Positions 20,537 through 29,005 of a DNA stretch of 37,264 nt are shown here, piece after piece. The DNA is from Myxosarcina sp. GA_180221_E-2-1-MAG-40_15. GTDB lineage: Bacteria > Cyanobacteriota > Cyanobacteriia > Cyanobacteriales > Xenococcaceae. Location of the stretch: assembly GCA_020692205.1 (NCBI GenBank), contig JAIMKV010000050.1:1-37264 (forward strand). Direction: 5' to 3'. The position numbers and the translations under genes were made by a program. The notes below the pieces were generated by a model. That model was not told the origin of the DNA. It saw only the letters and a program-made list of their open reading frames with translations, and did no database searches. Position 1 is the stretch's first letter. Each line of letters starts with the position of its first letter.

Positions 20537-21229
20537 CACCAGTAAAAGCCAGGAAGAAATTGCCAGAGTAGTTCTGATTGTGTCATCTTTACCGATATTT
20601 TATAGCGGTTTGCCTTTTAATAAACGGCTATTTATCTTTCAATCAAGAATACTTACTAGCATTTGGAGCGTGAATGTTAGTTTTGATCCCTTAGTATCAT
20701 AACTTTGCTGTTAATTTTTAGCTGCTTTTGTTGTTAAAAATTCTCTATAACAAGAATAAACCCTGAAAATTGTTTGCCCAGCAGTTTGGCTTCGTTCACC
20801 AGACTTTTACACTAATTAGCTACTTTCTTAATAGAAGCTTAATTATTATCTTGAATTTAATCGTTCACCGATTTGCTTCGAGATTATGCCCACTAAAAAG
20901 TAGCTTCAAAATATTACCAAAGTGTGTTTCTAGTCACCATAAAACCAAAAACAAATGTAAAAAACTCGATTATGTTAGCTGCTTTTAGTTATCTGTAAAC
21001 GACAGTTAAATTGCTAAAAAATAAGCGCATTTTTCTAAAACCTTGCTCAGTAACCGTTTAAGCAATGGACATTAAGCTTGATTTCTTTGACTAGGTTATT
21101 AGTTATCTTATATTTTATTTTTTTTAGTTTAGCTATTAATTCAAGCGCATTAAAGCCAGAAATATCGGCAACCAAGAAACCAAAAACCAGGTCTTAGACC
21201 TTTGACTAATCATCAAAAGAGGATTAATT
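20537..21229. other. 690-base divergent intergenic region
   Basis: Separates the UPF0182 gene (minus) from the glycan cluster (plus), so promoters for both should be here. An imperfect inverted repeat with 10-base arms and one mismatch (20602-20611, ATAGCGGTTT, against 20622-20631, AAACGGCTAT) lies about 70 bases upstream of the UPF0182 start and could be an operator or hairpin. A 72-codon reading at 20,770-20,988 starts with TTG, has no family resemblance and is not called. Otherwise nothing recognisable. Confidence 0.5.
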
Positions 21230-22417
21230 ATGTTGGGCAATATAAGCACTAGAGAGACACCAGTAAACAGACGTATAGAGCGTATAGAGCAAGCAAACGC
21301 GCTTGAAGTTTCGATTATCATGCCCTGTTTAAATGAGGCGGAAACATTAGAAACCTGCATTAAAAAAGCTCAGTGGTTCATAGCCGAAAACGATCTGGCT
21401 GGAGAAGTAATTATTGCCGACAACGGTAGTAACGATGGTTCTCAGGAAATCGCCAGAAGGCTTAATGCCAGAGTAGTCGAGATCCCTGCCAAAGGTTATG
21501 GTAGTGCGCTCAAAGGTGGTATTGCAGCAGCCAGAGGCAAATATATCATCATGGGTGATGCCGATGACAGTTACGATTTTAGCAGCCTGAATCCTTTTAT
21601 CAAAAAGCTACGTAATGGTTACGATTTAGTCATGGGGAATCGCTTCCAAGGCGGAATTGAATCTGGAGCAATGCCTTTTTTACACCGATATCTAGGCAAT
21701 CCTGTGCTAACTGGTATTGGCAAACTTTTATTTGGTAGTCCTTGTAATGATTTCCACTGTGGATTAAGAGGTTTTCGTAAGGATGCAATTTCCAACCTAG
21801 ATTTACAAACTACGGGAATGGAATTTGCTAGTGAGATGGTCGTCAAAGCTACTCTCCATAAAATGCAAATTACGGAAGTACCTACAACTCTTTCTCCCGA
21901 TGGTCGTAGCCGCCCACCTCATCTTAATACCTGGCGTGATGGTTGGAGACACCTACGTTTCTTGCTTATGTACAGTCCTCGGTGGCTGTTTTTCTATCCT
22001 GGTATTTTTTTGATTTTGGCTGGTTTATTAGCAACTTTGTCTTTATTACCAAGTCCTAAAGTCCATAGTCTACTTTATTCTTCTACGGCGATGACTATTG
22101 GTTTCCAAACTGTGATGTTCGCCTTATTTACCAAGGTATTTGGCATTAGCGAAGGATTGTTACCAGAGGACAGACGTTTAAATCGTCTGTTCAATTATCT
22201 CAATTTAGAAACTGGCTTGATTGCTGGCTGTATACTACTGGCTGTCGGTGTAACAGCTTCAGTTTATGCCTTCGGTATTTGGGGGCAACACGACTTTGGT
22301 TCGCTTAATCCTACGGAAACGATGCCGATTGTCATTCCTGGAGTTACCTGTTTGGCTTTGGGTATTCAGACGATTTTCTCTAGCTTCTTTTTGAGTATTT
22401 TGGGATTAAAACGATGA
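21230..22417 (+). CDS. Family 2 glycosyltransferase, membrane-anchored (polyprenyl-phosphate sugar transferase type)
   Basis: Likely transfers a sugar from a nucleotide donor to a lipid carrier at the cytoplasmic face of the membrane. The 395-residue protein has a GT-A catalytic domain at about 25-240: VSIIMPCLNEAETLETCI, IIADNGSNDGS (62-71), the G-loop KGYGSALKGGI and the metal-binding GDADDSYDF (109-117, Asp110-Asp113). Four hydrophobic segments follow at about 250-275, 285-305, 330-352 and 368-392. This layout resembles dolichol-phosphate-sugar synthases with a C-terminal membrane region. Start ATG has GAGG upstream. The stop overlaps the next gene's start as ATGA, so the two are translationally coupled. 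The exact sugar and acceptor are not readable. Confidence 0.88.
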   Translation: MLGNISTRETPVNRRIERIEQANALEVSIIMPCLNEAETLETCIKKAQWFIAENDLAGEVIIADNGSNDGSQEIARRLNARVVEIPAKGYGSALKGGIAAARGKYIIMGDADDSYDFSSLNPFIKKLRNGYDLVMGNRFQGGIESGAMPFLHRYLGNPVLTGIGKLLFGSPCNDFHCGLRGFRKDAISNLDLQTTGMEFASEMVVKATLHKMQITEVPTTLSPDGRSRPPHLNTWRDGWRHLRFLLMYSPRWLFFYPGIFLILAGLLATLSLLPSPKVHSLLYSSTAMTIGFQTVMFALFTKVFGISEGLLPEDRRLNRLFNYLNLETGLIAGCILLAVGVTASVYAFGIWGQHDFGSLNPTETMPIVIPGVTCLALGIQTIFSSFFLSILGLKR

Positions 22418-23358
22418 TTAAACAGCCTTGGCTATCAGTTATTATTCCTACTTATAACGGCAGCAAATATTTAGCAGCGGCTCTTGACTCGATCGCCGTA
22501 CAACAAGACCAAGAACTCGAATGTGTCGTAATTGATGATGGCTCAACCGATAATACTCTAGCAATTGTCGAAGAATTTCGTGATCAGCTTAATATTAAGT
22601 TAATTACAAAAGCTAGACATGGTAATTGGGTTGCTAATACTAATCATGCCCTTTTAGAAGCTAGTGGAATTTATGCCTGTTTTCTCCATCAAGATGACCT
22701 GTGGCTAGAAGGACGGTTAGAGAAACTAAAAAAGGCGATCGCTGCTTATCCCCAAGCTGCTTTATATCTCCACGACTCGGTATTTATTGACGAGCAAAGC
22801 AAACCCCTTGGTTTATGGCGATGTCCTCTATCAGCCAACCAGAAAATAATTTCTGCTGAGGGGATGATGGAAAAACTATTGGTACAAAATTTTATCGCGA
22901 TTCCCGCACCCGTCTTTAAACGAGAAGTTGCTCTTGATGTTGGTGGATTAAACAATGAACTTTGGTATACCGCCGACTGGGACTTTTGGCTGAAGCTAGC
23001 TGCGGTGGGTGATACCTGCTATATTGCTAAACCTTTGGCAGCATTTAGAGTACATGGAGACTCTCAAACTATTCGTCGTAGCTCTAGCGTCGCAGAATTT
23101 CGTCAGCAAATGCGTTTGGTAGTAGAGCGGCATCTTCCGCCAAAATCTACCAAAGAGGTGACTAAAGTAGCTTTGTTTTCGACGGAAGTGAATACTACCT
23201 TAGCAGCAATGGTTCATGGTGAATCAACTAACCTGTTTAAGCTAGCTACCAATTTTATGCTGCTAGGGCCAATGGGGTGGCGTAGATACTGGCAGGATTC
23301 TCGAATTCAGGAGCGTATATCTGCCCGTCTAAAAGCCAAACTACAGACACAGGCGTAA
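22414..23358 (+). CDS. Family 2 glycosyltransferase
   Basis: A soluble GT-A glycosyltransferase of 314 residues. It opens LSVIIPTYNGSKYLAAALDSI, has VVIDDGSTDNT (38-48), and the metal-binding region HQDDLWLEG with Asp94-Asp95. A later WYTADWDFWLKL segment corresponds to the acceptor/catalytic-base region of this family. No membrane segment is seen. The ATG overlaps the preceding stop by four bases (ATGA), so it is probably made together with the membrane-bound GT2. Sugar and acceptor are unknown; position next to a sulfotransferase suggests a sulfated glycan. Confidence 0.87.
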   Translation: MIKQPWLSVIIPTYNGSKYLAAALDSIAVQQDQELECVVIDDGSTDNTLAIVEEFRDQLNIKLITKARHGNWVANTNHALLEASGIYACFLHQDDLWLEGRLEKLKKAIAAYPQAALYLHDSVFIDEQSKPLGLWRCPLSANQKIISAEGMMEKLLVQNFIAIPAPVFKREVALDVGGLNNELWYTADWDFWLKLAAVGDTCYIAKPLAAFRVHGDSQTIRRSSSVAEFRQQMRLVVERHLPPKSTKEVTKVALFSTEVNTTLAAMVHGESTNLFKLATNFMLLGPMGWRRYWQDSRIQERISARLKAKLQTQA

Positions 23359-23386
23359 GTATAATTACTCATTAATTGTTATTTTT

Positions 23387-24319
23387 ATGAAGCCTAATTT
23401 ATTTATTGTCGGGCAGCCCAAATCTGGAACAACAGCTTTACACCAATTTTTGGGGCAACATCCTGAAATATATATGTCGAGTATCAAAGAGCCACACTTT
23501 TTTTGTGCGGATTTTCATTTGGAGAGCGATCGCGCTTATGGCAAACAGCGTTTTTATGACTTCAGAAATGAGTCAGCTTATTTACAACTTTTTAGTAAAG
23601 CCAAAAACGTCAAAATTGCGGGAGAATCTTCGACTAATTATCTTTATTCTCAAGTAGCAGCCGAAAAAATTCATAATTTTAATCCTGATGCTAAAATTAT
23701 CATTATTCTGCGTGAACCAGCTAAGTTTCTTTATTCGCTTCACAGTCACTACGTCAAATTTACCGAAGAGAACGAACCAGATTTTTTAACTGCCCTAGCT
23801 TTGGAAACCGAGCGCCAACAAGAAAAATCTCTGAGTTCGAGGGTTACTAGCCCTAGCTATGTTTACTATTCCCAACGGGTGCAATATTATCAGCAGGTAA
23901 AGCGGTATTGCGATCGCTTTAGCCCAAACCAGATTAAAGTGATAATTTTTGAAGAATTTCAGTCAGAAAATGAGCGGATCTTTCGAGAAATACTCGAATT
24001 TTTGGGAGTAGACTCTAACTTTACACCAGAATACGCAGCAGTAAATACCAATAAAGAAGTTAAGTTTAAAGCGATCAATAACTTAGTTAATCATCCTTTC
24101 GCCAAAAGCATCTCCAAAAACTTGCTTTCTCAAGAATTCAATGACTTTGTACGAGATAAGATTGTCGAAAGATTGCTCTGGAATCAAGCCCCAAAAGCCA
24201 CAATGCCCGACCCAATTAAAGTTCAACTGATGCAGCAATATAAGCCTGAAGTGATTCAAATATCAAAATTGCTAGGCATAGACTTAGTGACAAAATGGGG
24301 ATACGATACGTTGAATTGA
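23387..24319 (+). CDS. PAPS-dependent sulfotransferase
   Basis: Probable transfer of sulfate from 3'-phosphoadenylyl-sulfate to a carbohydrate hydroxyl or amine. The 310-residue protein has the 5'-phosphosulfate loop near the N-terminus (VGQPKSGTTALHQFLGQHP, PKSGTT at 11-16), the following KEPHFF characteristic of heparan-sulfate-type and bacterial sulfotransferases, and the 3'-phosphate-binding segment ILREPAKFLYSLHSHY with Arg109 and Ser117. The Lys12 and these two residues are the expected PAPS contacts. It lies 28 bases after the GT2 gene, so it is probably in the same transcript. It suggests that the product of this cluster is sulfated. The substrate is not determined. Confidence 0.88.
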   Translation: MKPNLFIVGQPKSGTTALHQFLGQHPEIYMSSIKEPHFFCADFHLESDRAYGKQRFYDFRNESAYLQLFSKAKNVKIAGESSTNYLYSQVAAEKIHNFNPDAKIIIILREPAKFLYSLHSHYVKFTEENEPDFLTALALETERQQEKSLSSRVTSPSYVYYSQRVQYYQQVKRYCDRFSPNQIKVIIFEEFQSENERIFREILEFLGVDSNFTPEYAAVNTNKEVKFKAINNLVNHPFAKSISKNLLSQEFNDFVRDKIVERLLWNQAPKATMPDPIKVQLMQQYKPEVIQISKLLGIDLVTKWGYDTLN

Positions 24320-24755
24320 TGTTGGGCATTGATAATTAATTGGTGCGATCAAGTCAAAAATCAAAAGCGATGCAGCGCGCTTCGGCCAAGCGCGTCCTTT
24401 AAAGAAGCTAGTGCCACAGAGGTGCAATGTAACATCCTTTAGGGGTCTTGGTTCTCCAGTCCGTTGCGAAGCGAGTGCGTTGGGCGGCTTTGCCGACTTG
24501 AAGCACCTCGCGCGAGGTTTCCCCGTTTTAGGAACTGGCGTGGTTTTACGGTAAAGCCGCATCTAGCCCCCCCCATGAGCGATATGCTAAAGCCCTAAAG
24601 GATTCGCTCCGCATCACACTAGCTCCCCTAAAGGACTGCATCAAAAAGTCAAAAGTCAAAAGTCAAGAGCCAAGAGCCAAGACAATTTTTTTTAATAGTA
24701 ACGCTCAAAGAATTGATTTCATGCTCAATGTTAAATACTTAATTTTTAAGGTTAA
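24320..24755. other. 436-base repeat-rich gap inside the glycan cluster
   Basis: GC-richer than its surroundings and packed with small palindromes: a 7-bp stem CGCGCTT/AAGCGCG at 24376-24394, a 14-bp palindrome ACCTCGCGCGAGGT at 24505-24518, and several CCTTTAGG/CCTAAAGG cores (near 24435, 24593, 24628) like the one inside the MITE-like element at 30.77 kb. It ends in heptad tandem repeats. A 92-codon minus-strand reading covers it and runs into the sulfotransferase 3' end; it is taken as repeat-derived, not a gene. It splits the cluster into a GT2-GT2-sulfotransferase part and a membrane-protein part. Confidence 0.65.
24644..24683. repeat. Heptad tandem repeat (STRR-like)
   Basis: Three exact copies of AAAAGTC (24644-24664), then two exact copies of AAGAGCC (24665-24678) and a partial AAGAC. 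Short tandemly repeated heptads between genes are a known feature of many cyanobacterial genomes. A degenerate version lies near 24,350. Confidence 0.8.
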
Positions 24756-25754
24756 ATGTTAACTAAAAAAAACGTTATATCTAGTATTTTATCCCTGGCT
24801 TTAGGATTTTTCTTGGTCTGGTTAATTCTGCGTTTTACCGAGGTTGACCTAGAGGAAATTGTGGCTAGCTTCTATAGCTTGAATCCGCTTTATGCAGGAT
24901 TGGCAATTACATTGTTAATTGTCCATACTTTTTTAACGTCTTACAAATGGGGTTTAGTTACTCACAAGCTAACTCCAGATAACCAACAGTCAGCAAAATT
25001 TTATTTATTTTATACTACTCTAGGTTCTCTAACCATGCAGTTTATGCCTCAGTATGTCGGCATGGTCATGGTGCAAAATCTAGCCTTAAGGGTACACAAA
25101 ATTAGTTCACTTTCTAAAGGCTTTCTTTCAGTTATATATGACCAGTTTTTTAACTTTTTAATTCCTTTATTACTATTTCCTGCTGCTGCTTTATATGTCT
25201 TTAGCTATATTTCTTTGTCGGTGGCAGTTTTTATCTGGATTGCCACCATTATTTTGACCCACTTTATTATCAACAAATGGCATCGACGGTTGATATTGTC
25301 ATTGATTAAAACTTTGACTTGGGTTAAACAATTAAAGGCTGGCAAGAATAAAGCAGCTCAAGCAGAAATAGCTACAGGTAATGATTCTATTTTAGGTAAA
25401 CAATTTACCCTTTATCTGTATTGGGTTTCGGTAGTTCGTTATGTAGTCTGGATTGTTCGCGGGGTTTTAATTGCGATCGCTGGAGGTCTCAAAATTAAGC
25501 TGTGGGCTGTAGTATTTGTCACTCCGATCGTGCAGCTAGCAATGTTGTTGAGCTTTACTCCCGCTAATTTAGGACTGATGGAATTTAGCTGGATTGGTCT
25601 ACTCGGATTATTTGACGTATCTGGTGCTAGTGCGGTTGAGTTTTCCCTGATGCAGAGATTTCTTTATATCGTAGCAGTAGTAATCATTCTGGCGGTATTT
25701 GCCGTAGTCTCATTTGTCGAACGATTTGCTTTGTTTACCTCCAAACAAAATTAA
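24756..25754 (+). CDS. Flippase-like membrane protein (LPG_synthase_TM/UPF0104 family)
   Basis: Polytopic protein of 332 residues with about eight hydrophobic segments, starting with VISSILSLALGFFLVWLILRF. Family traits include TSYKWGLVTHKL after the second segment, LTMQFMPQYVGMVMVQNLALRVHKISSL, and SFTPANLGLMEFSWIGLLGLF near the C-terminus, matching the conserved P-x-x-x-G-x-x-E element of the family. Members include the membrane half of lysyl-phosphatidylglycerol synthases and uncharacterised proteins near glycan genes, often proposed to move lipid-linked intermediates. There is no aminoacyl-transferase domain here. The ATG has a weak AAGG. It is 22 bases before the first of three tandem membrane proteins. 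Confidence 0.8.
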   Translation: MLTKKNVISSILSLALGFFLVWLILRFTEVDLEEIVASFYSLNPLYAGLAITLLIVHTFLTSYKWGLVTHKLTPDNQQSAKFYLFYTTLGSLTMQFMPQYVGMVMVQNLALRVHKISSLSKGFLSVIYDQFFNFLIPLLLFPAAALYVFSYISLSVAVFIWIATIILTHFIINKWHRRLILSLIKTLTWVKQLKAGKNKAAQAEIATGNDSILGKQFTLYLYWVSVVRYVVWIVRGVLIAIAGGLKIKLWAVVFVTPIVQLAMLLSFTPANLGLMEFSWIGLLGLFDVSGASAVEFSLMQRFLYIVAVVIILAVFAVVSFVERFALFTSKQN

Positions 25755-25776
25755 TTGATCTTTATCTTTATCCTTA

Positions 25777-27327
25777 ATGTTAGATTTTGCAACGAAAGAA
25801 CGCTCGAAACAGCGGCAACTGGGAATAGAGGCAATATTATCTATAGTTGCGATCGCTCTAACTGTCTCAGTATTTCTTAAAGTCATCTTAGATATTGATA
25901 ACAACTACGATCCTGGTTGGTATCATCTGCCTTTTGCTGGAAGAATTTGGGGAATTTTGCCTCGGGAAATGTTCACAGGAGACGAAAAATGGTTTGAGCC
26001 ACGTTTTGATGGCTTTCCTTTACTGGCGCATTTTTTGCAAGGTTTTTTTTGGCGCATTACAGGGCGAATGCAGTCAACAAATTTAGTTAGCTTCTTGGCT
26101 ATTGTCGGTTACTGGTTTTTTCTGAGAACTTATTTCCAAGTACCTCTGTATCTTTCGGTAATCGCTTTATTTTCGATTCCCCTAGTGTTAACTCATGCCA
26201 GTACTAGCTTTGTCGATTTACTTGGTAATGTGGGAACATCGATCCTGGTGATGATGAGCTATGGCTTCTATAAAAATAAGCAGTTGCCCAAAATAGCAGA
26301 ACTATTTGTTGCCTTTTTGGGTGCGGCGATCGCAGCTAATACTAAAACTCAACTACAGCCTTTAGTGTTCGTAATTTTAATCGTTGCTGGCATCAGAGTA
26401 TGCTGGCTCTATTGGCAACAAAAGCCCAAAGCTAGACAACTATTTAAAATTCTACCGCTAGCTCTATTGGCAGCAACAATTATTTTTGCCACCCCAGTAA
26501 AAAATACCGTTCTGTATGGCAATCCTTTGTACCCAATTAAAGTTCAGGTGGGGGGAATTGTTTTAAACCACAAACTTAACCCAGACGCATACCAAGAAGG
26601 AAATAGACAACAAAACTGGCTTGAGTCGGTGTTAGAAATCAACGCTCCCTTCAATTGGACACCCGATCAGTGGAGTAATTACCCCAGTCGGAACCGTCGC
26701 GGCGGTTTCTTTGGGGCTTATGTAGTGTTTAATCTGCTGCTGCTGCTGGGATTTTTGACTAGAGAACTAATTCAGAATCGATCTTTACCTAAAGACGATC
26801 GCCATAGGGAAGCCAAGTTGGCGGTGTTAACGGCGATCGCCATCTCGCTCATTCCGCTGAATTTTCCTCAATCCCATGAACTAAGATACTTTATGTACTG
26901 GATGATCTGTTTGGTATCTCTCAACCTGTATTTAGTTTCTTTGCCTAAGAATCGACAACTTTTGGGAAGGTACTTGCAGCCAAAATACATGGGTTTAGTT
27001 TATGCTGTATTCCTGACTATTGTTCTCGTCAAAATCGGTACTTTCTTTGCCAAGCCATCTTTAATCACTTTAGATAAATACGTTACTTTTGGCGTGAAGC
27101 CAGGATTTCTCAAGCAAATCAAACCAAATGAGCAAGTTTGTTTAATGAGTAGACACATCGGCGAGGATATCCAAACTGCACCCACAGCGGCTTTGAAATA
27201 TGTGTTTCTGTATAGTTCCTATTTCCATCCCGAAATAGATTATGACTATTCAGTTCAAGCCGCGCTAGATTTAAAAGCTTGTGGCGATCGCACGATTATT
27301 CCTGGTTATTTGAATAAACCTTCTTAA
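25777..27327 (+). CDS. Polytopic membrane protein, GT-C-like, first of three tandem paralogs
   Basis: Specific function unknown. The 516-residue protein has about ten hydrophobic segments. A first loop after the N-terminal segment carries DIDNNYDPGWYHLPFAGRIW (39-58), with acidic residues where GT-C glycosyltransferases keep their D/E motif. Other blocks shared with both neighbours are RFDGFPLLAHFLQG, SFVDLLGNVG, NTKTQLQPL, FATPVKN..YGNPLYPIK, GGFFGAYVVFN, NFPQSHELRYFMYWMI (from 362) and YSSYFHPEIDYDYS. A GT-C enzyme using a lipid-linked sugar donor is the most plausible reading, but this is inferred from layout. It follows the flippase-like gene by 22 bases. Confidence 0.75.
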   Translation: MLDFATKERSKQRQLGIEAILSIVAIALTVSVFLKVILDIDNNYDPGWYHLPFAGRIWGILPREMFTGDEKWFEPRFDGFPLLAHFLQGFFWRITGRMQSTNLVSFLAIVGYWFFLRTYFQVPLYLSVIALFSIPLVLTHASTSFVDLLGNVGTSILVMMSYGFYKNKQLPKIAELFVAFLGAAIAANTKTQLQPLVFVILIVAGIRVCWLYWQQKPKARQLFKILPLALLAATIIFATPVKNTVLYGNPLYPIKVQVGGIVLNHKLNPDAYQEGNRQQNWLESVLEINAPFNWTPDQWSNYPSRNRRGGFFGAYVVFNLLLLLGFLTRELIQNRSLPKDDRHREAKLAVLTAIAISLIPLNFPQSHELRYFMYWMICLVSLNLYLVSLPKNRQLLGRYLQPKYMGLVYAVFLTIVLVKIGTFFAKPSLITLDKYVTFGVKPGFLKQIKPNEQVCLMSRHIGEDIQTAPTAALKYVFLYSSYFHPEIDYDYSVQAALDLKACGDRTIIPGYLNKPS

Positions 27328-27330
27328 TGA

Positions 27331-27358
27331 AGCTTTTAGCTTTTAGCTTTTAGCTTTT
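27331..27358. repeat. Heptad tandem repeat, four copies of AGCTTTT
   Basis: Four exact head-to-tail copies of AGCTTTT starting 3 bases after the stop codon of the first paralog, followed by a degenerate AGCCGCTT. STRR-type repeat. Confidence 0.85.
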
Positions 27359-27443
27359 AGCCGCTTAAGAGTGAATTCCAACTTAAAAAGCTACAGGCTA
27401 AGATAAAACAATCAAATTTTCACCTTGGTTTAGCATACTTTAA

Positions 27444-27478
27444 TTCAGTATTCAGTAACTAGTAATTAGTAATCAGTG
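27444..27478. repeat. Heptad tandem repeat reaching into a start codon
   Basis: Five degenerate heptads: TTCAGTA, TTCAGTA, ACTAGTA, ATTAGTA, ATCAGTG. The last three bases of the fifth copy (27476-27478) are the GTG that starts the second membrane-protein paralog, and there is no purine-rich ribosome-binding site in front of it. Confidence 0.75.
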
Positions 27479-29005
27479 CCTAAGAAGAATAGACAAGTAT
27501 TAGAAATAATTCTGAGTATAATTGCCCTAGTTATCACCATCTCAATCTTTCTCAAGGCAATTATTGATGTTGACACTAACTATGATGTGGGTTGGTATCA
27601 TCTGCCTTTTGCTGCCAGAATTTGGGGTATTGTTCCAGAAAAGGCTTTTATTTCAGAAAATTTAATCGAGCATCGTTTTGATGGCTTCCCCCTGCTGGCA
27701 AATTTTTTCCAGGGGTTGTTATGGAAGCTTACAGGGCGAATCCAAGCGACTAACTTAGTGGGATATTTAAGTTTAATTATTTATTTTTTATTTCTGAGAA
27801 GCTACTTTAAAGTTCCTCTTTACCTATCAGTAATTGCTATTTTTACTATTCCCGCAGTCTTAACTCATGCTACGACTAGCTTTGTCGATCTTCCAGGCAA
27901 TATTGGTGTAGCAATAGTGATGATGATGACCTATAGCTTGTTTCGCCAGTCTAAATTACCGAGCAAGGGAGAACTATTAATTGTCTTTTTAGGTGCAGCC
28001 ACCGCAGTCAATACTAAACCACAACTGCAACCGCTAATCTTTTTACTTTATTGGATATTAGGAATTAGACTGATTTGGCTATATTTTAAACATTCTCCTG
28101 CTGGTGAGCGTAAACTATGGCTGACTATACCATTGGCGGCGATCGCCTCAGGATTAATCTTTGCTACACCAATTAAAAATGTGGCTTTCTATGGCAACCC
28201 TTTCTACCCGATCAAAATTGAAGTTGCTGGAATAGTTCTTAATCATCAACTAACCCCCAAAACTTACAGTGAGGGGAATAGACCCCAAAAATGGCTGCAA
28301 TCGATTTTAGAAATCAATACCCCTCAATGGTCAGCAGATCAGTGGAATGAAGGCAATCCTCGGAATTTAGATCGTGCAGGCGGTTTTTTTGGTGCTTATG
28401 TGATCTTCAATCTGCTGCTACTCATCGGTTTAACTATTAGAGAGCAACTGCAAAAACGAGCAGGTAGTGCTAAAAATAAGTCAAGTAATGCTACTACAGC
28501 CTTAGCGATTATCTTGCTAGTGTCACTTGTTCCCGCCAATTTTCCTCAATCCCATGAACTACGCTATTTCATGTTCTGGATGATTACCCTAGTATCTTTG
28601 AACTTATGTGTCGTTACGTCGTGGCAAAATCGAGCCGAAAGATGGTTGCAGCCTCAATATTTGGGGTTAGTTTGTCTGCTTTTTGGCACGATCGTGGTTA
28701 TCAGAATTAATGACTATTATATTAAACCTGTATTCAACTCCTTTCAACCCTATCTCAAAAATAGCGTCAAAACAGAACTTTTAAAGCAGATGATTCCGAA
28801 TGAGCGTACCTGTCTGATCGCTCGTCATGCAATCACCAATCCAAATTCAGTCCCGTTTGCTCAAATCCACAATGCTTTTTACTACAGCTCTTATTTTCAT
28901 CCAGAGATTGGATATGACTACAGTATCAAAGCTACCGTAGATCCTAGAGATTGCGGCGATTTAACAGTGATTCCCCCTAATGCTCAGAAATTTATCAAAC
29001 CTTAA
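27476..29005 (+). CDS. Polytopic membrane protein, GT-C-like, second of three tandem paralogs
   Basis: A 509-residue paralog of the preceding protein, aligned with it from the first hydrophobic segment to the C-terminus: DVDTNYDVGWYHLPFAARIW, HRFDGFPLLANFFQG, SFVDLPGNIG, NTKPQLQPL, FATPIKN..YGNPFYPIK, GGFFGAYVIFN, NFPQSHELRYFMFWMI (from 355), YSSYFHPEIGYDYS. The start is GTG at 27476; the only stop just upstream is TAA two codons before, so no earlier start exists. The GTG lies in a heptad repeat and lacks a ribosome-binding site, so expression may be weak or the 5' end may have been rebuilt. Its 3' end overlaps the third paralog by 26 bases. Substrate unknown. Confidence 0.73.
   Translation: MPKKNRQVLEIILSIIALVITISIFLKAIIDVDTNYDVGWYHLPFAARIWGIVPEKAFISENLIEHRFDGFPLLANFFQGLLWKLTGRIQATNLVGYLSLIIYFLFLRSYFKVPLYLSVIAIFTIPAVLTHATTSFVDLPGNIGVAIVMMMTYSLFRQSKLPSKGELLIVFLGAATAVNTKPQLQPLIFLLYWILGIRLIWLYFKHSPAGERKLWLTIPLAAIASGLIFATPIKNVAFYGNPFYPIKIEVAGIVLNHQLTPKTYSEGNRPQKWLQSILEINTPQWSADQWNEGNPRNLDRAGGFFGAYVIFNLLLLIGLTIREQLQKRAGSAKNKSSNATTALAIILLVSLVPANFPQSHELRYFMFWMITLVSLNLCVVTSWQNRAERWLQPQYLGLVCLLFGTIVVIRINDYYIKPVFNSFQPYLKNSVKTELLKQMIPNERTCLIARHAITNPNSVPFAQIHNAFYYSSYFHPEIGYDYSIKATVDPRDCGDLTVIPPNAQKFIKP

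Noticed and set aside
20770-20988. 72-codon plus-strand reading in the divergent gap
   Set aside because: TTG start, no ribosome-binding site, no family resemblance, and composition like the surrounding AT-rich non-coding DNA.
24284-24562. 92-codon minus-strand reading across the repeat-rich gap
   Set aside because: It overlaps the 3' end of the sulfotransferase, lies almost wholly in palindromic repeats and has no domain resemblance; most likely a repeat-derived open frame.
27331-27478. Possible CRISPR array
   Set aside because: Repeat units are 7 bases and directly adjacent, with no spacers and no cas genes; this is an STRR-type heptad repeat.
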